This document shows positions 9,500 through 18,307 of a stretch of 64,000 nucleotides of DNA, piece after piece. The translations under genes were made by a program, and so were the position numbers. Origin of the DNA: Motilimonas pumila (lineage in GTDB: Bacteria; Pseudomonadota; Gammaproteobacteria; Enterobacterales; CBDFNC01); contig NZ_QZCH01000001.1 of the NCBI RefSeq assembly GCF_003596335.1, positions 372,001 through 436,000 of the forward strand, given 5' to 3'. Position 1 is the first letter of the stretch; every line of letters begins with the position of its first letter. The notes beneath the pieces were generated by a model. The model did not search any database. It saw only the letters and a program-made list of their open reading frames with translations, and was not told where the DNA came from.

Positions 9500-10483
9500 T
9501 TACGTTTTATCTGACGCATACACAACGCCTGTTTGGCGGCGTATCTCGTCCAACACTTTCGCTGTGCGAATTGAGCGTTGCACCCATTCCTCGCGCATGG
9601 TGTTAATATCAATGCATGCCGCTAATGCTTGGGCTTCTTCCACCATCGGATTACTGGCTTGAGGATATGAAATATCTAAGTCCTCCCCTACTCTCTGCTT
9701 TAACTCAACCTTCTCGCACAAAGATAGGGGATGCGAAATCACCAAACACGCTTCTTCACCTTGAATATCACTGGCCAAATAAGAGTCGCACACTTTCGAA
9801 TGAGCAATGTTAACGTCAAAACCCTCGTAACTTAAAATCGCGCTGCCATGACCATCCACTCCTGAATCTAGTAAGTAAGCACTAGCTTGAATCGCTTTCG
9901 GTTCACCAAATAACGCCACCGCACTGGCAACGCAATAGTAACCAATGTCCATTACCGAACCATTGGCGAAGGCAGGATTAAAAGTATTTGGGTTTTCGCC
10001 ATCAAGATATTTTTGATACCGAGAAGAATACTGGCAATAGCTAAAGTTTGCTTTGCGCAAAGCGCCGAGTTGACTCAAGTGCTTTTCAAGTTGTTTAAAG
10101 TTAGGTCTGTGATGAGTCAAAAATGCTTCAAATAAAACCACATTACAGTCTTTTGCTGTTTGATAAGCGTGCTCAACCTCAAGGGCATTAGCCCCAAGTG
10201 GCTTCTCTGCGATAACATGCTTGCCCTGCTGCATTAATGCAACCGCCTGAGCACAATGAAAAGCGTTAGGGCTAGCAATGTAGACGAGGTCGACCTGTTC
10301 ACATTCACCTAACGCGGTAAGTGAGTCAAAATACAGTGACGCTTGATAAGGCTCTGCAAACACTTCTGCACGTGACAGTTGCCGAGAGTAAACAGCGGTT
10401 AATTCAAATAGTCCCGTGCTCAGCGCAGCGTCAACAAATTGTGCGGTTATCCAGTTGGTCCCGACCACAGCTAATCTAATCAC
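9500..10483 (-). CDS. Gfo/Idh/MocA family NAD(P)-dependent oxidoreductase
   Basis: 327 residues. An N-terminal Rossmann fold starts 'MIRLAVVGTNWIT', and the family's EKP motif is seen in 'HVIAEKPLGANALEVE'. The C-terminal half matches the alpha/beta substrate-binding domain with 'GSVMDIGYYCVASAVALFGEP', typical of the dehydrogenase subgroup acting on sugars, inositols or dihydrodiols. The substrate cannot be read from the sequence. It follows the DASS transporter by 16 bp on the same strand, so the two are probably one transcript, possibly coupling uptake of an organic anion with oxidation of a related sugar acid. Confidence 0.85.
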   Translation of the reverse strand: MIRLAVVGTNWITAQFVDAALSTGLFELTAVYSRQLSRAEVFAEPYQASLYFDSLTALGECEQVDLVYIASPNAFHCAQAVALMQQGKHVIAEKPLGANALEVEHAYQTAKDCNVVLFEAFLTHHRPNFKQLEKHLSQLGALRKANFSYCQYSSRYQKYLDGENPNTFNPAFANGSVMDIGYYCVASAVALFGEPKAIQASAYLLDSGVDGHGSAILSYEGFDVNIAHSKVCDSYLASDIQGEEACLVISHPLSLCEKVELKQRVGEDLDISYPQASNPMVEEAQALAACIDINTMREEWVQRSIRTAKVLDEIRRQTGVVYASDKT

Positions 10484-10499
10484 ACGTTCTCCTTATCCG

Positions 10500-11960
10500 T
10501 TACAATTGAAATACCCAAGGCACTAAATAATAACTTATCACGGTAATAAGAATAATGGCGATAATGTTAAGGGCAAAACCGGCTTTAATCATGTCTTTAA
10601 TTTGTAATTGACCCGAAGCAAACACCACACTATTAGGCGGTGTGGCCACTGGCATCATAAAAGCGCAGCTGGCCGCTAAAGCGGCTGGGATAGTCAGCAA
10701 TGCAGGACTTTCTGCCATCGCAATAGCTATTGGTCCGAGCAGGGGTAAAAAGCCTGCCGCAGTCGCAGTATTACTGGTTATTTCGGTTAAAAAAATGATT
10801 GCACATGTCACGATAACGATCACCCACAACAAAGGAAAGCCTTGTGCCGCACTCAAATTATCGCCAATAAAGCTGGCTAAACCTGAGCTTTTTATTTGCG
10901 CAGCTAAACTTAGTCCCCCGCCAAATAATAATAATACTCCCCAAGGCAAACCTTTGGCTGCAGGCCAGTCCATCACAAATTGATGGCGCTTAATATCCAC
11001 GGGGATAACAAACAATAACGTCGCAGCAAACATGGCAATGCCCGTATCGGTGATCGCTAGACCCGACCACTTTGCAAGCCAAGGCCGTGTTACCCAACTG
11101 ATGGCCGTAACAATAAAAACCCAAGCTACCCACTTTTCGCCTTTGCTCATGCGACCTAATTGAGTCAACTGTTGGCTTAGTAAGTTGCGTGAGGCGTGGC
11201 ACTCTTCGCTAGGCAAACGATAATGCACCTTTGTTAACCAAAACCAGCAAATAACCAACATCACAGCACTTAAAGGAAGACCCACTAACATCCACTGACC
11301 AAAGCCAAGTTCGATGTGATAATTCTCAGATAGGTACGCCGCTAATAAGGCATTCGGAGGCGTCCCAATTAACGTTGCTAAACCGCCTATGCTGGCCGAG
11401 TAAGCTATCCCCAGTAGTAAAGCACAAGCAAAATCAGAAGGTTGCTCTGGTTTGTCTTTACTCACCAGGTGAATAATGGATAAGCCAATAGGCAGCATCA
11501 TCACCGCGGTAGCGGTATTGCTCATCCACATAGATAAAAATGCGGTAATGAGCATTAAACCACCAATTTGATGGCTGGGTTTATGGCCTACCGCAAGCAT
11601 TGCGGTTAAGGCAATACGCTTATGCAGGTGCCACTTTTCCATGGCTAATGACAGTAAAAACCCACCCAAAAACAAAAAGATCAGCGGATGAGCAAAAGAT
11701 GCCGTTGCGGTTTTGATATCCGCAATGCCCAATAATGGCGATAATACCAAAGGTAAGAATGAAGTCACTGGGATAGGCACCGCTTCACTGACCCACCAAA
11801 TAGCCATCATAGTGGCAAGCCCTGCGGCATGCCAAGCCGCAACGGGCAAGTCAGTAAAAGGCGGCGGCAATAGCACCACCAAACACATAACAACAGGGCC
11901 AAGTAAAAGCCCTGCTAAGCGAGATTGTTCAGTCGCAAGCTGGGAAGTGCTAAGGGGCAT
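10500..11960 (-). CDS. DASS/SLC13 family sodium:anion symporter
   Basis: 486 residues with about 11-12 hydrophobic segments. Both signature repeats that form the Na+/carboxylate site are present: 'MSNTATAVMMLPI' with 'IGTPPNALLAAYL', and 'ITSNTATAAGFLPLL' with 'VATPPNSVVFASG'. Family members import dicarboxylates, citrate or sulfate with sodium across the inner membrane; the SNT motifs favour di- or tricarboxylates over sulfate. It is first in a two-gene minus-strand unit with the Gfo/Idh/MocA oxidoreductase. The substrate is not determined. Confidence 0.88.
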   Translation of the reverse strand: MPLSTSQLATEQSRLAGLLLGPVVMCLVVLLPPPFTDLPVAAWHAAGLATMMAIWWVSEAVPIPVTSFLPLVLSPLLGIADIKTATASFAHPLIFLFLGGFLLSLAMEKWHLHKRIALTAMLAVGHKPSHQIGGLMLITAFLSMWMSNTATAVMMLPIGLSIIHLVSKDKPEQPSDFACALLLGIAYSASIGGLATLIGTPPNALLAAYLSENYHIELGFGQWMLVGLPLSAVMLVICWFWLTKVHYRLPSEECHASRNLLSQQLTQLGRMSKGEKWVAWVFIVTAISWVTRPWLAKWSGLAITDTGIAMFAATLLFVIPVDIKRHQFVMDWPAAKGLPWGVLLLFGGGLSLAAQIKSSGLASFIGDNLSAAQGFPLLWVIVIVTCAIIFLTEITSNTATAAGFLPLLGPIAIAMAESPALLTIPAALAASCAFMMPVATPPNSVVFASGQLQIKDMIKAGFALNIIAIILITVISYYLVPWVFQL

Positions 11961-12067
11961 AAACGTCTACTATCAATATCACAATACAGATAGCATTGGC
12001 GAAAATTGCCAAAATAGACAGTAAGTAAAACTAAAGTCTAATTTCGTCCCTAGGCAAAACAGTGAGG

Positions 12068-12604
12068 TTATTTGAGCGCCAAAGGAGAAATATCTACCGC
12101 GCCCAATTCAGAGCTCACCATCACTTCACCATCTTGAATAGAGACCTGCAACGCCATATTTTTTTGTAATAGCTCAGCCAATGCTTGCGTTTGCTCGTGT
12201 GGTAACTGATAAACGCTCAACTTGGCCATATTTTGTAACTTAGCGCCTTGTTGCGACCACCACACCTCTGCAGTGCCGCCTCCATAGGTATACAAAATGA
12301 CTTGCTGAGATTTTGAACAGGCCTTTTTTAATCGCTTTTCGTCCGGCGTGCCCAACTCAATCCAGAGTTCAATTTCATCGCTCAGGCTGCGACGCCATAA
12401 CTCAGGCTCGTCATCGGCACACAGCCCTTTGGTAAACGTCAGTTGATCGCTGGCATTCAATGCAAATGCCAATATTCGAATCATTAGACGCTGCGCGGTT
12501 TCTGAAGGGTGTTGAGCGATGGTAAGGTTAAAATCTTGATAGACATGGTTATCCATGTCTGCCAATTGCAATTGAGTTTTAATAATTGTGGCGCTAATAG
12601 CCAT
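12068..12604 (-). CDS. yaeQ: YaeQ family protein
   Basis: 178 residues, about the family's usual length (~180). The start 'MAISATIIKTQLQLADMDNHVYQDFNLTIA' and 'HPSETAQRLMIRILAFAL' are characteristic of YaeQ, as are 'GLCADDEPELWRR' and 'WIELGTPDEKRLKKA'. YaeQ has a compact PD-(D/E)XK-like fold. Its biochemical role is unsettled; early reports of RfaH-like suppression were not firm. It is monocistronic and divergent from the HAD phosphatase gene. Confidence 0.93.
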   Translation of the reverse strand: MAISATIIKTQLQLADMDNHVYQDFNLTIAQHPSETAQRLMIRILAFALNASDQLTFTKGLCADDEPELWRRSLSDEIELWIELGTPDEKRLKKACSKSQQVILYTYGGGTAEVWWSQQGAKLQNMAKLSVYQLPHEQTQALAELLQKNMALQVSIQDGEVMVSSELGAVDISPLALK

Positions 12605-12790
12605 CGTAAAGCCTTATAAAATAAAGCCATGCTAGCATATTTTTTACTGAGGCCAATACACCCTATAAGGTCAACCTCAACCACGGCTTCATGACTGCAC
12701 TCTGTGTTTGTGAACGCAGATATGATGAGATTTTAGCCTATTGACAAAATCAACCGCTAACAGAATTTACTTTGGTGAATTTTTAACCTT

Positions 12791-12796
12791 TATAAT
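12791..12796 (+). promoter_or_regulatory. Candidate -10 element for the yigL-like gene
   Basis: A consensus TATAAT lies 57 bp before the ATG at 12853 in an AT-rich stretch. No convincing -35 at 16-18 bp is seen, so this is a weak call. Confidence 0.3.
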
Positions 12797-12852
12797 TGAA
12801 AAAATAAAAGATAAAATAGCGGGGTTATTTTCCCGTAGTTTTTGGAGCATAT

Positions 12853-13647
12853 ATGCCTGCACTGTTTGTTAGCGATCTCGATGGCACCTTATTACAAGAA
12901 GATCATTCTCTAGCCGAAGAGACCATAGCTGCAATTAGGAAGCTACACGATTCAGGACGAACTTTCGCCATCGCCACTGGCCGTCATCAAACCGATGTCG
13001 CTGACCTGGCAAAAAAAATTGACCGCCCGATTGGCATGATCAGCAGTAATGGCGGCATGGCAATGGCCCCTTGCGGTACTGTTATTGCCAGTGATTACAT
13101 CGACATAGCGATTTCTTCAGAAATCGTTCATCACCCTATGCCTGCGGGGGTGTTTTTAAACATGTACACAGACACTCGTTGGTTTGCCACAGAAACCAAC
13201 CCCAAACTAGAAGCTTACAGCGAAAAAGCCGGTTTTAAATGTGAGCTTGTGGCGCCTCAAGAAATTGAAAATATGCAAGCCATTAAATTTTTCCTATGGG
13301 GTGACCGCGCTGGCTTACTGACTTTGCAACAAGAGTTAACCGAAAAGTATGCTGGTAAGCTCGACTGCTTATTTTCGCTACCTCACTGCCTTGAACTCAT
13401 GCCAACAGGGGTATCAAAAGCCAGTGCTTTGGACGCATTATGTCAGCACTTAGGCCTCAATGAACAGCAAGTAGTGGCTTTTGGTGATGGCGAAAATGAC
13501 ATTGAGATGTTACGTTTTGTGAAGTTTCCTAAAGTGATGGAAAATGCAGCTGAATCCGTTAAAGCGGCGTTGCCTAATGCCGAGATAATTGGCCATGCTC
13601 ATCAACTTGGCGTAGCAAATTACCTAACGACCAAGGTCTTGAGCTAA
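12853..13647 (+). CDS. yigL: HAD-IIB (Cof-type) phosphatase, YigL-like
   Basis: 264 residues. HAD motif I is 'FVSDLDGTLL' and motif IV 'FGDGENDIEMLR', with a C2B cap between. The segment 'ATGRHQTDV' plus 'MISSNG' matches E. coli YigL (ATGRHHVDV, MITSNG) better than YidA or YbiV. YigL-type enzymes dephosphorylate pyridoxal 5'-phosphate and sugar phosphates in the cytoplasm. The ATG has a good SD (GGAG, 6 bp) and the gene ends in a strong terminator, so it is a single-gene unit. Confidence 0.85.
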   Translation: MPALFVSDLDGTLLQEDHSLAEETIAAIRKLHDSGRTFAIATGRHQTDVADLAKKIDRPIGMISSNGGMAMAPCGTVIASDYIDIAISSEIVHHPMPAGVFLNMYTDTRWFATETNPKLEAYSEKAGFKCELVAPQEIENMQAIKFFLWGDRAGLLTLQQELTEKYAGKLDCLFSLPHCLELMPTGVSKASALDALCQHLGLNEQQVVAFGDGENDIEMLRFVKFPKVMENAAESVKAALPNAEIIGHAHQLGVANYLTTKVLS

Positions 13648-13674
13648 TCGGTATATCACACCTTATATGTGAGA

Positions 13675-13699
13675 AGAGCGCTGCGGCGCTCTTTTTTTT
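13675..13699 (+). terminator. Intrinsic terminator after yigL
   Basis: A 7-bp GC-rich stem (13675-13681 AGAGCGC with 13686-13692) has a 4-nt loop and is followed by eight Ts. Confidence 0.9.
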
Positions 13700-13749
13700 C
13701 CGTTATCGAGTCGCTATAGTGGCTTTATAACCTGTTAAGTTCACCGATT

Positions 13750-14454
13750 ATGTTGAAATGGACCCTGCGTATTGGCTTGCAGCTACTGCTCGTCTGTTTA
13801 GCCTTTAGCTTGCTTATCACTTTACCACTCAAATGGATGAACCCCATTTTCTGGAGCTGGCAACTGCAGCGAGAGTTTTCTCCCCCGCCCGCCTATCCAG
13901 AGCAAAGTGCATACCACTGGCGTAACCTAAGTGAGATTTCGGCCCCAATGCAACTGGCTGTCATTGCTGCAGAAGATCAAAAGTTCAGTCAACACCGTGG
14001 TATTGATACTGAGTCAATGCAACAAGCCCTTGCCGACATTCGCAGTGGTAAACGGTTTCGCGGTGCCAGTACGATTAGCCAACAAACGGTCAAAAACTTA
14101 TACCTATGGGCAAGCCCCAGCTATGTCCGTAAAGCGCTTGAGATCTGGCTTACCTTATGGATTGAACAACTCTGGTCGAAAACAAGGATCTTAGAAATTT
14201 ACCTCAACATTGTTGAATTTGGTCCCGGAGTGTATGGTGTAGAAGCCGCCAGTCAGCACTTTTTTAACCAGCCTGCCAGCAAGTTGACTCAACGCCAAGC
14301 AGCGCAACTGGCAAGCGTACTGCCAAACCCCTACAAGTTTGACGTCGCAAACCCTAGCGCTTATCAACATCAGCGCGTGCAATGGATAGAGCGACAAATG
14401 CGACAATTAAGTATGAATTATCTCACTCAACTAACTCCAGCAGCAAAGCCTTAG
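13750..14454 (+). CDS. mtgA: Monofunctional peptidoglycan glycosyltransferase MtgA
   Basis: 234 residues, normal for MtgA. One N-terminal membrane anchor (~residues 9-29) is followed by a GT51 domain with the catalytic '[17 protein letters not shown]' (first Glu), '[17 protein letters not shown]', and '[25 protein letters not shown]' (second Glu region). There is no transpeptidase domain. It polymerises lipid II into glycan strands on the periplasmic face of the inner membrane. It lies upstream of a spermidine-synthase-like gene (39 bp gap), probably co-transcribed. Confidence 0.95.
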   Translation: MLKWTLRIGLQLLLVCLAFSLLITLPLKWMNPIFWSWQLQREFSPPPAYPEQSAYHWRNLSEISAPMQLAVIAAEDQKFSQHRGIDTESMQQALADIRSGKRFRGASTISQQTVKNLYLWASPSYVRKALEIWLTLWIEQLWSKTRILEIYLNIVEFGPGVYGVEAASQHFFNQPASKLTQRQAAQLASVLPNPYKFDVANPSAYQHQRVQWIERQMRQLSMNYLTQLTPAAKP

Positions 14455-14493
14455 CACATATCGCAGCATTCTTTTATTTTCTAGGAGCAAAGT

Positions 14494-15249
14494 TTGTCTA
14501 ACCTTAATAATGCCGAAAAACTGCTGTTTATCGAGCAAGATGAATGGGGCCCGGTAATAGTGACCGAGCACTGCGATACCCGTTATTTGTCGTTTGGCCC
14601 TGGCGATGAGCAAAGCCGCCAAAATAAGCACCACCCGGCTCTGCCTGAACATGAATATATCCAAGCCATGTGCTTAATATTATTACTCGTCAAGCCAAAG
14701 TCGGCATTAGTCCTTGGCCTTGGTGCAGGCTGTTTGGTATCGGCATTACATCATGCAATTAAAGGCGTACGCATCTCTGCGGTAGAGTTGCGTCCCTTGG
14801 TTATAGAGGTAGCAAAACGTTTCTTTCGCCTGCCAAGCAGCAAAAAAATCACGCTTATCCCGCAAAATGCCAATCACTTCATAGCACAAAAACCGGACAG
14901 AAAAACGGATATCATTTTTGCCGATATTTACGGTTTTAAAGGCGTCGACTTGTACCAGTTAAGGCCCGAATTTATCGACGATTGCTGCATGCACCTGAAA
15001 GAAGGTGGCAGCCTGGTACTGAATTGCTGGTTAGAACACCAAACCCACACCGCCTTATTGCCTTTTCTAAGACGTAAATTCAGCCAAGTATGGCAATGCG
15101 AATTGAGTTCAGGAAACTGGGTTATCCTGGCGACCAATACGCCTTTCCTTGGCAATAAAAAACACCTCAAGCAACAAGCGGATGCTTTACAACAAAGCAC
15201 ACAAATTGACCTTTTCCGTGCTTTAAATCAGCTTGAATTGGTTGAATAA
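14494..15249 (+). CDS. Spermidine synthase-like SAM-dependent methyltransferase-fold protein
   Basis: 251 residues. A Rossmann SAM-binding core is visible: 'ALVLGLGAGCLVSALHH' (motif I), 'ISAVELRPLVIEVAKRFF' (acidic loop) and 'TDIIFADIYGF'. It has the spermidine synthase fold, but the polyamine-binding signature is not evident, so 'spermidine synthase-like' is as far as I go. The start is TTG at 14494, chosen because AGGAG (14483-14487) sits 6 bp upstream; there is no ATG with an SD. It follows mtgA and ends at the terminator at 15406-15427. Confidence 0.75.
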   Translation: MSNLNNAEKLLFIEQDEWGPVIVTEHCDTRYLSFGPGDEQSRQNKHHPALPEHEYIQAMCLILLLVKPKSALVLGLGAGCLVSALHHAIKGVRISAVELRPLVIEVAKRFFRLPSSKKITLIPQNANHFIAQKPDRKTDIIFADIYGFKGVDLYQLRPEFIDDCCMHLKEGGSLVLNCWLEHQTHTALLPFLRRKFSQVWQCELSSGNWVILATNTPFLGNKKHLKQQADALQQSTQIDLFRALNQLELVE

Positions 15250-15293
15250 AAAAAATTGCGAAAAAAGATCAAAAAGTTTGAACCTTTAGCGAA

Positions 15294-15310
15294 AAGGTCA
15301 GTCTGACCTT
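15294..15310. repeat. Palindrome AAGGTCA-GTC-TGACCTT
   Basis: Perfect 7-bp arms with a 3-bp spacer, 44 bp after the spermidine synthase-like stop. It could be an operator or the first hairpin of an RNA. A second palindrome, TCTGAC-cat-GTCAGA, lies at 15386-15400. Confidence 0.45.
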
Positions 15311-15405
15311 ATAACTTGCTTAATAGACTCAGCACCTAACAAGCAAATTTAGCTAACAATTTTAGCTCTCTCGTATAGAAAACACTCTGACCATGTCAGA
15401 TATTT

Positions 15406-15427
15406 AGGCCTCATTTGAGGCCTTTTT
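15406..15427 (+). terminator. Intrinsic terminator
   Basis: A 7-bp stem AGGCCTC/GAGGCCT (15406-15412, 15417-15423) with a 4-nt loop is followed by a T-tract. It ends the mtgA transcript or a short RNA encoded in 15250-15405. Confidence 0.85.
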
Positions 15428-15538
15428 CTTACCTTTTGATCTGCGATAATATACAAACATACCTTTTTCAGGCATATTTCAAGCAATGGGCTTGTAATCT
15501 ACTTCAGGCTGAACATCATTTTACACAAGGGGAATAGT

Positions 15539-16105
15539 ATGCACCGTTTACGCGTTTGCGCCGCCTTATTATTACTATTACCTTGGGCAAGTTGGGCTGA
15601 GCCTCAATTAACTATTCGCTATCGCCATTTTGGCTTTTACGGTCTAAATATCGAAGCTATTCGCGATCAACTCGGTAAGCAAAACCCTGAGTTTGCCATC
15701 GACAATATTTTTCATACCGACGTCGACTGGGAGCCTAGTTGGAGCTTGGTTTATCATAATGATGATGCGGGTTGCAAAATCGAGCGTATTCATACCAAAC
15801 TAAAAATGGAATACCCTCTGCCTCGTTGGCTTAATGAATTTGATGCAGAAGAAGAACTAAGAAGTCGCTGGCAAGACTTTTACCAAGCGTTACTCGAACA
15901 TTTAGACGGTCATAAGCTGATCGCCATTGACGCACTCAACGAAGTAGAGCGACAAGTATTAACATTGCCCCGTTATGAAAATTGCGAAACTGCAGATATT
16001 GAAGCAGAAGAAGTGGCTCAAGCGGTTATTGATGAGTACCAACAGAAACACCAAGAATACGATCAAACTACACGCCTAGGTTTTACTCAGGGCGTACATT
16101 TCTAA
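15539..16105 (+). CDS. Secreted DUF922-family protein with degenerate metalloprotease site
   Basis: 188 residues with a clear Sec signal (hydrophobic core ~5-17, cleavage after 'ASWA' at 20). The mature part follows the DUF922 'predicted secreted Zn-dependent protease' pattern: 'DWEPSWSLVYH', 'YPLPRWLNE', a Trp-rich helix, and a C-terminal 'EYDQTTRLGFTQGVHF'. The family's HExxH zinc motif appears as H121-L-D-G-H125, so the catalytic Glu is missing and no third His follows at the usual place. It is probably a periplasmic, catalytically inactive homologue. The last 4 bp overlap the convergent DUF2955 gene. Confidence 0.7.
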   Translation: MHRLRVCAALLLLLPWASWAEPQLTIRYRHFGFYGLNIEAIRDQLGKQNPEFAIDNIFHTDVDWEPSWSLVYHNDDAGCKIERIHTKLKMEYPLPRWLNEFDAEEELRSRWQDFYQALLEHLDGHKLIAIDALNEVERQVLTLPRYENCETADIEAEEVAQAVIDEYQQKHQEYDQTTRLGFTQGVHF

Positions 16106-17139
16106 ACTTTTGCGGTAAGCTTATCAGGTAAATAGCGGTCTAGTATTGCCATCGCGATAAATATATACCCCATGGCCGCGCTAATTCGCAGCAAAATTTT
16201 GCCTTCCGCATCGTTCATTAACGGACCAAACGACACACCGCACACTACGGTGAATGCCGTCATCGAGGTAGGAGCAAGTGTATTGCCTAACAGTAAGCTC
16301 TTAGATAAAGACCCATAAGCCACTAGCAAGAGTAAAATAACCAGCGGTAAAAAAGGCGCTATTACCGTCATTTCATACAAGCAAACGGCCATAACCCCAC
16401 CGGCAATATTTCCCAACATCGCTTCTTTAATCATGTTTGGGCCATGATTATGACTGGCCGCAAACTGGGTTACCTGCACGGCTAAATAGGTCAACGTAAA
16501 AGCATTCACATTATCAGTAATAAACGCAAAGGCTACAAAAGGAAGAAAAGCCAATGACAGTCTCAACCAGCGCCGCTGTGCGTCAAATACCGGTTCCTCT
16601 TTTTTGTCACTGCCTTCAGGTTGAGCAACGCCGGGGAAAAGTTTAAACATCAAGCAGCTCACCAGCCAGGCAATCACCAAGTTATGTGGTAACCATAGCG
16701 CTAGCTCCCAAGCAACACCTGGATCACTTCGCATTTGCAAAGGGATAAGCAATGCCCCTAACAGCGCCATTACCACCGTTAGAATGTCCTTTCGCGTCAC
16801 CAAGATGTAATAGCTTAAGCATACGGCGACAAACACTAACAAAAAAGTGACACCAGAATATGGCTTTATGACGGCAAACAGGCACCAGGCGCCAAGCATA
16901 TAAACATAGGAAGAGATAATTAAGCGTATCGCATACTGCTTAGGAACGGGGTTTGGGCTTAAAACAAACAAGCTGGTGAATACCGCGCCAACGAAAGATA
17001 ACTTCCAATCAATCAAAAGACCTGCCACAAATACGCACCAAGGCGTAAGTGCAACCCTTAAGCCATAATGAGGCAAGCCAAACCAAGTCCCCTGTCTTGC
17101 CTGCAGAGAGGAGCTGCGCTTGCTGTCTTTAACAGTCAA
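16102..17139 (-). CDS. DUF2955/FUSC-type inner-membrane efflux protein
   Basis: 345 residues with about ten hydrophobic segments arranged as two five-helix halves, e.g. 'IISSYVYMLGAWCLFAVI' and 'MAVCLYEMTVIAPFLPLVILL'. The architecture and the adjacent HlyD gene match DUF2955/FUSC proteins, which pair with a periplasmic adaptor to export aromatic acids or drugs (AaeB-like). It is last in the minus-strand operon AI-2E permease - HlyD - DUF2955, 11 bp after the HlyD stop. The substrate is unknown. Confidence 0.78.
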   Translation of the reverse strand: MTVKDSKRSSSLQARQGTWFGLPHYGLRVALTPWCVFVAGLLIDWKLSFVGAVFTSLFVLSPNPVPKQYAIRLIISSYVYMLGAWCLFAVIKPYSGVTFLLVFVAVCLSYYILVTRKDILTVVMALLGALLIPLQMRSDPGVAWELALWLPHNLVIAWLVSCLMFKLFPGVAQPEGSDKKEEPVFDAQRRWLRLSLAFLPFVAFAFITDNVNAFTLTYLAVQVTQFAASHNHGPNMIKEAMLGNIAGGVMAVCLYEMTVIAPFLPLVILLLLVAYGSLSKSLLLGNTLAPTSMTAFTVVCGVSFGPLMNDAEGKILLRISAAMGYIFIAMAILDRYLPDKLTAKV

Positions 17140-17150
17140 AAGGAGCCGCC

Positions 17151-18233
17151 TTAGTAAAGGTAACTAAAGTAAGCTAAAGCCCTAATATAGGCCGCACCCA
17201 GTATATTCAGCACATTGCTATCGCCAGTGTAAATAATCACATCAGCCTGACCATTAACAAACAGCTTCACGTCATCGCTAGCATCAGCAGAGCGAAAATC
17301 GGGTAATACAATGCACACAGGAAAGCGCTGCGGGTCACGTAACCACGTTGTGGCAGGCTGGGGATTCGGTAAGCCATCAGCCCCATTACTATCATGAAAA
17401 GCGGCGGAAACCACTGACTCAACTTCCCCCACAAACACTCGCCCAGGGTGAGTATCTAATACCAAATCAACTTTATCGCCCACGTTAATTCGACCAAGAT
17501 TATTCTCGGTCATATAAGCTTCTACCCTGATGTCTCTACCATCGATAAATGTCATTAAGGTTTTACCTGGCTGAGCTTGCGCGCCAGGGGCGATTAACAG
17601 GTTAACCACGCCACCATCAGCTGGCGCAAGGAGCTGAGTGAAGGTTAAATTCAACTCAGCCTCTGCCAGATTAGCCAGCGCTGACTTTATTTTAGGGTTA
17701 TCTTGACCTTCGTTACCTAGCCGTTGCTTCGCGCTGTCAAATTCAGCTTGCGCCACCTCAACACCACTTTGTGCATCCCGTAACGCTGCTCTGGCCTCGT
17801 CTGCCTTGGCTTTAGGTATTAACCTTTTTTGCTCTAACGCCAGCCAACGGGCCGTTTGTACCTTGATATTATCAAGACTGGCTTGTGACCGAATCAATTC
17901 AGCTTGCGCCTGTTCAACTTCTGAAGAGCCGGCTCCCACTTCTTGGGTTGCCGCTTCTAACTCTGCTTTGCGCTTTGCGCTTTGCGCTTTGCGCTTTGCA
18001 AGTATCAGTTCATAAGGACGAGGATCAATTTGCGCAAGCTTGGCACCCGCAACCACACCTTTGGCGTTAACAGCTTGAACTTCTGTCACCATGCCTGACA
18101 CTTGCGGCACAATCGGAGTTACCACAGCCTTAACCCTGGCATTAGTAGTAAAAGGCGTGACTCGGTCTGCCACTACGTACCAAACAAACACAATAAGAGC
18201 TAAACAAAAAGTAACTCGAACAAATTTATCCAT
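17151..18233 (-). CDS. HlyD/EmrA-family periplasmic adaptor
   Basis: 360 residues. One N-terminal membrane anchor (~5-23) is followed by 'VTPIVPQVSGMVTEVQ' (first lipoyl half), a long alpha-hairpin with 'SLDNIKVQTARWLALEQKRLIPKAK', the second lipoyl half ('LAPADGGVVNLLIAPGAQAQPG') and a beta-barrel. It links the inner-membrane DUF2955 protein to an outer-membrane channel not encoded here. The hairpin start (residues ~78-89, KRKAQSAKRKAE) is encoded by a 7-bp tandem repeat, so slippage would shift the frame. Confidence 0.88.
   Translation of the reverse strand: MDKFVRVTFCLALIVFVWYVVADRVTPFTTNARVKAVVTPIVPQVSGMVTEVQAVNAKGVVAGAKLAQIDPRPYELILAKRKAQSAKRKAELEAATQEVGAGSSEVEQAQAELIRSQASLDNIKVQTARWLALEQKRLIPKAKADEARAALRDAQSGVEVAQAEFDSAKQRLGNEGQDNPKIKSALANLAEAELNLTFTQLLAPADGGVVNLLIAPGAQAQPGKTLMTFIDGRDIRVEAYMTENNLGRINVGDKVDLVLDTHPGRVFVGEVESVVSAAFHDSNGADGLPNPQPATTWLRDPQRFPVCIVLPDFRSADASDDVKLFVNGQADVIIYTGDSNVLNILGAAYIRALAYFSYLY
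17965..17998. repeat. Heptanucleotide tandem repeat inside the HlyD gene
   Basis: Four perfect copies of CGCTTTG (17971-17998) follow a 6-of-7 partial copy (17965-17970). The tract is fully inside the coding region and the unit is not a multiple of three. It encodes the quasi-repeat KRKAQSAKRKA on the minus strand. Confidence 0.9.
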
Positions 18234-18307
18234 AAGCTAGTTAATCACTAAAAAGCATCCCTTTAAATCATGAAACAGTGAACCAAAACAGCATCTACCA
18301 AGAAAAA

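Noticed and set aside
17965-17998. Short repeats as a CRISPR-like array
   Set aside because: The units are 7 bp, directly adjacent and inside a coding sequence, with no spacers.
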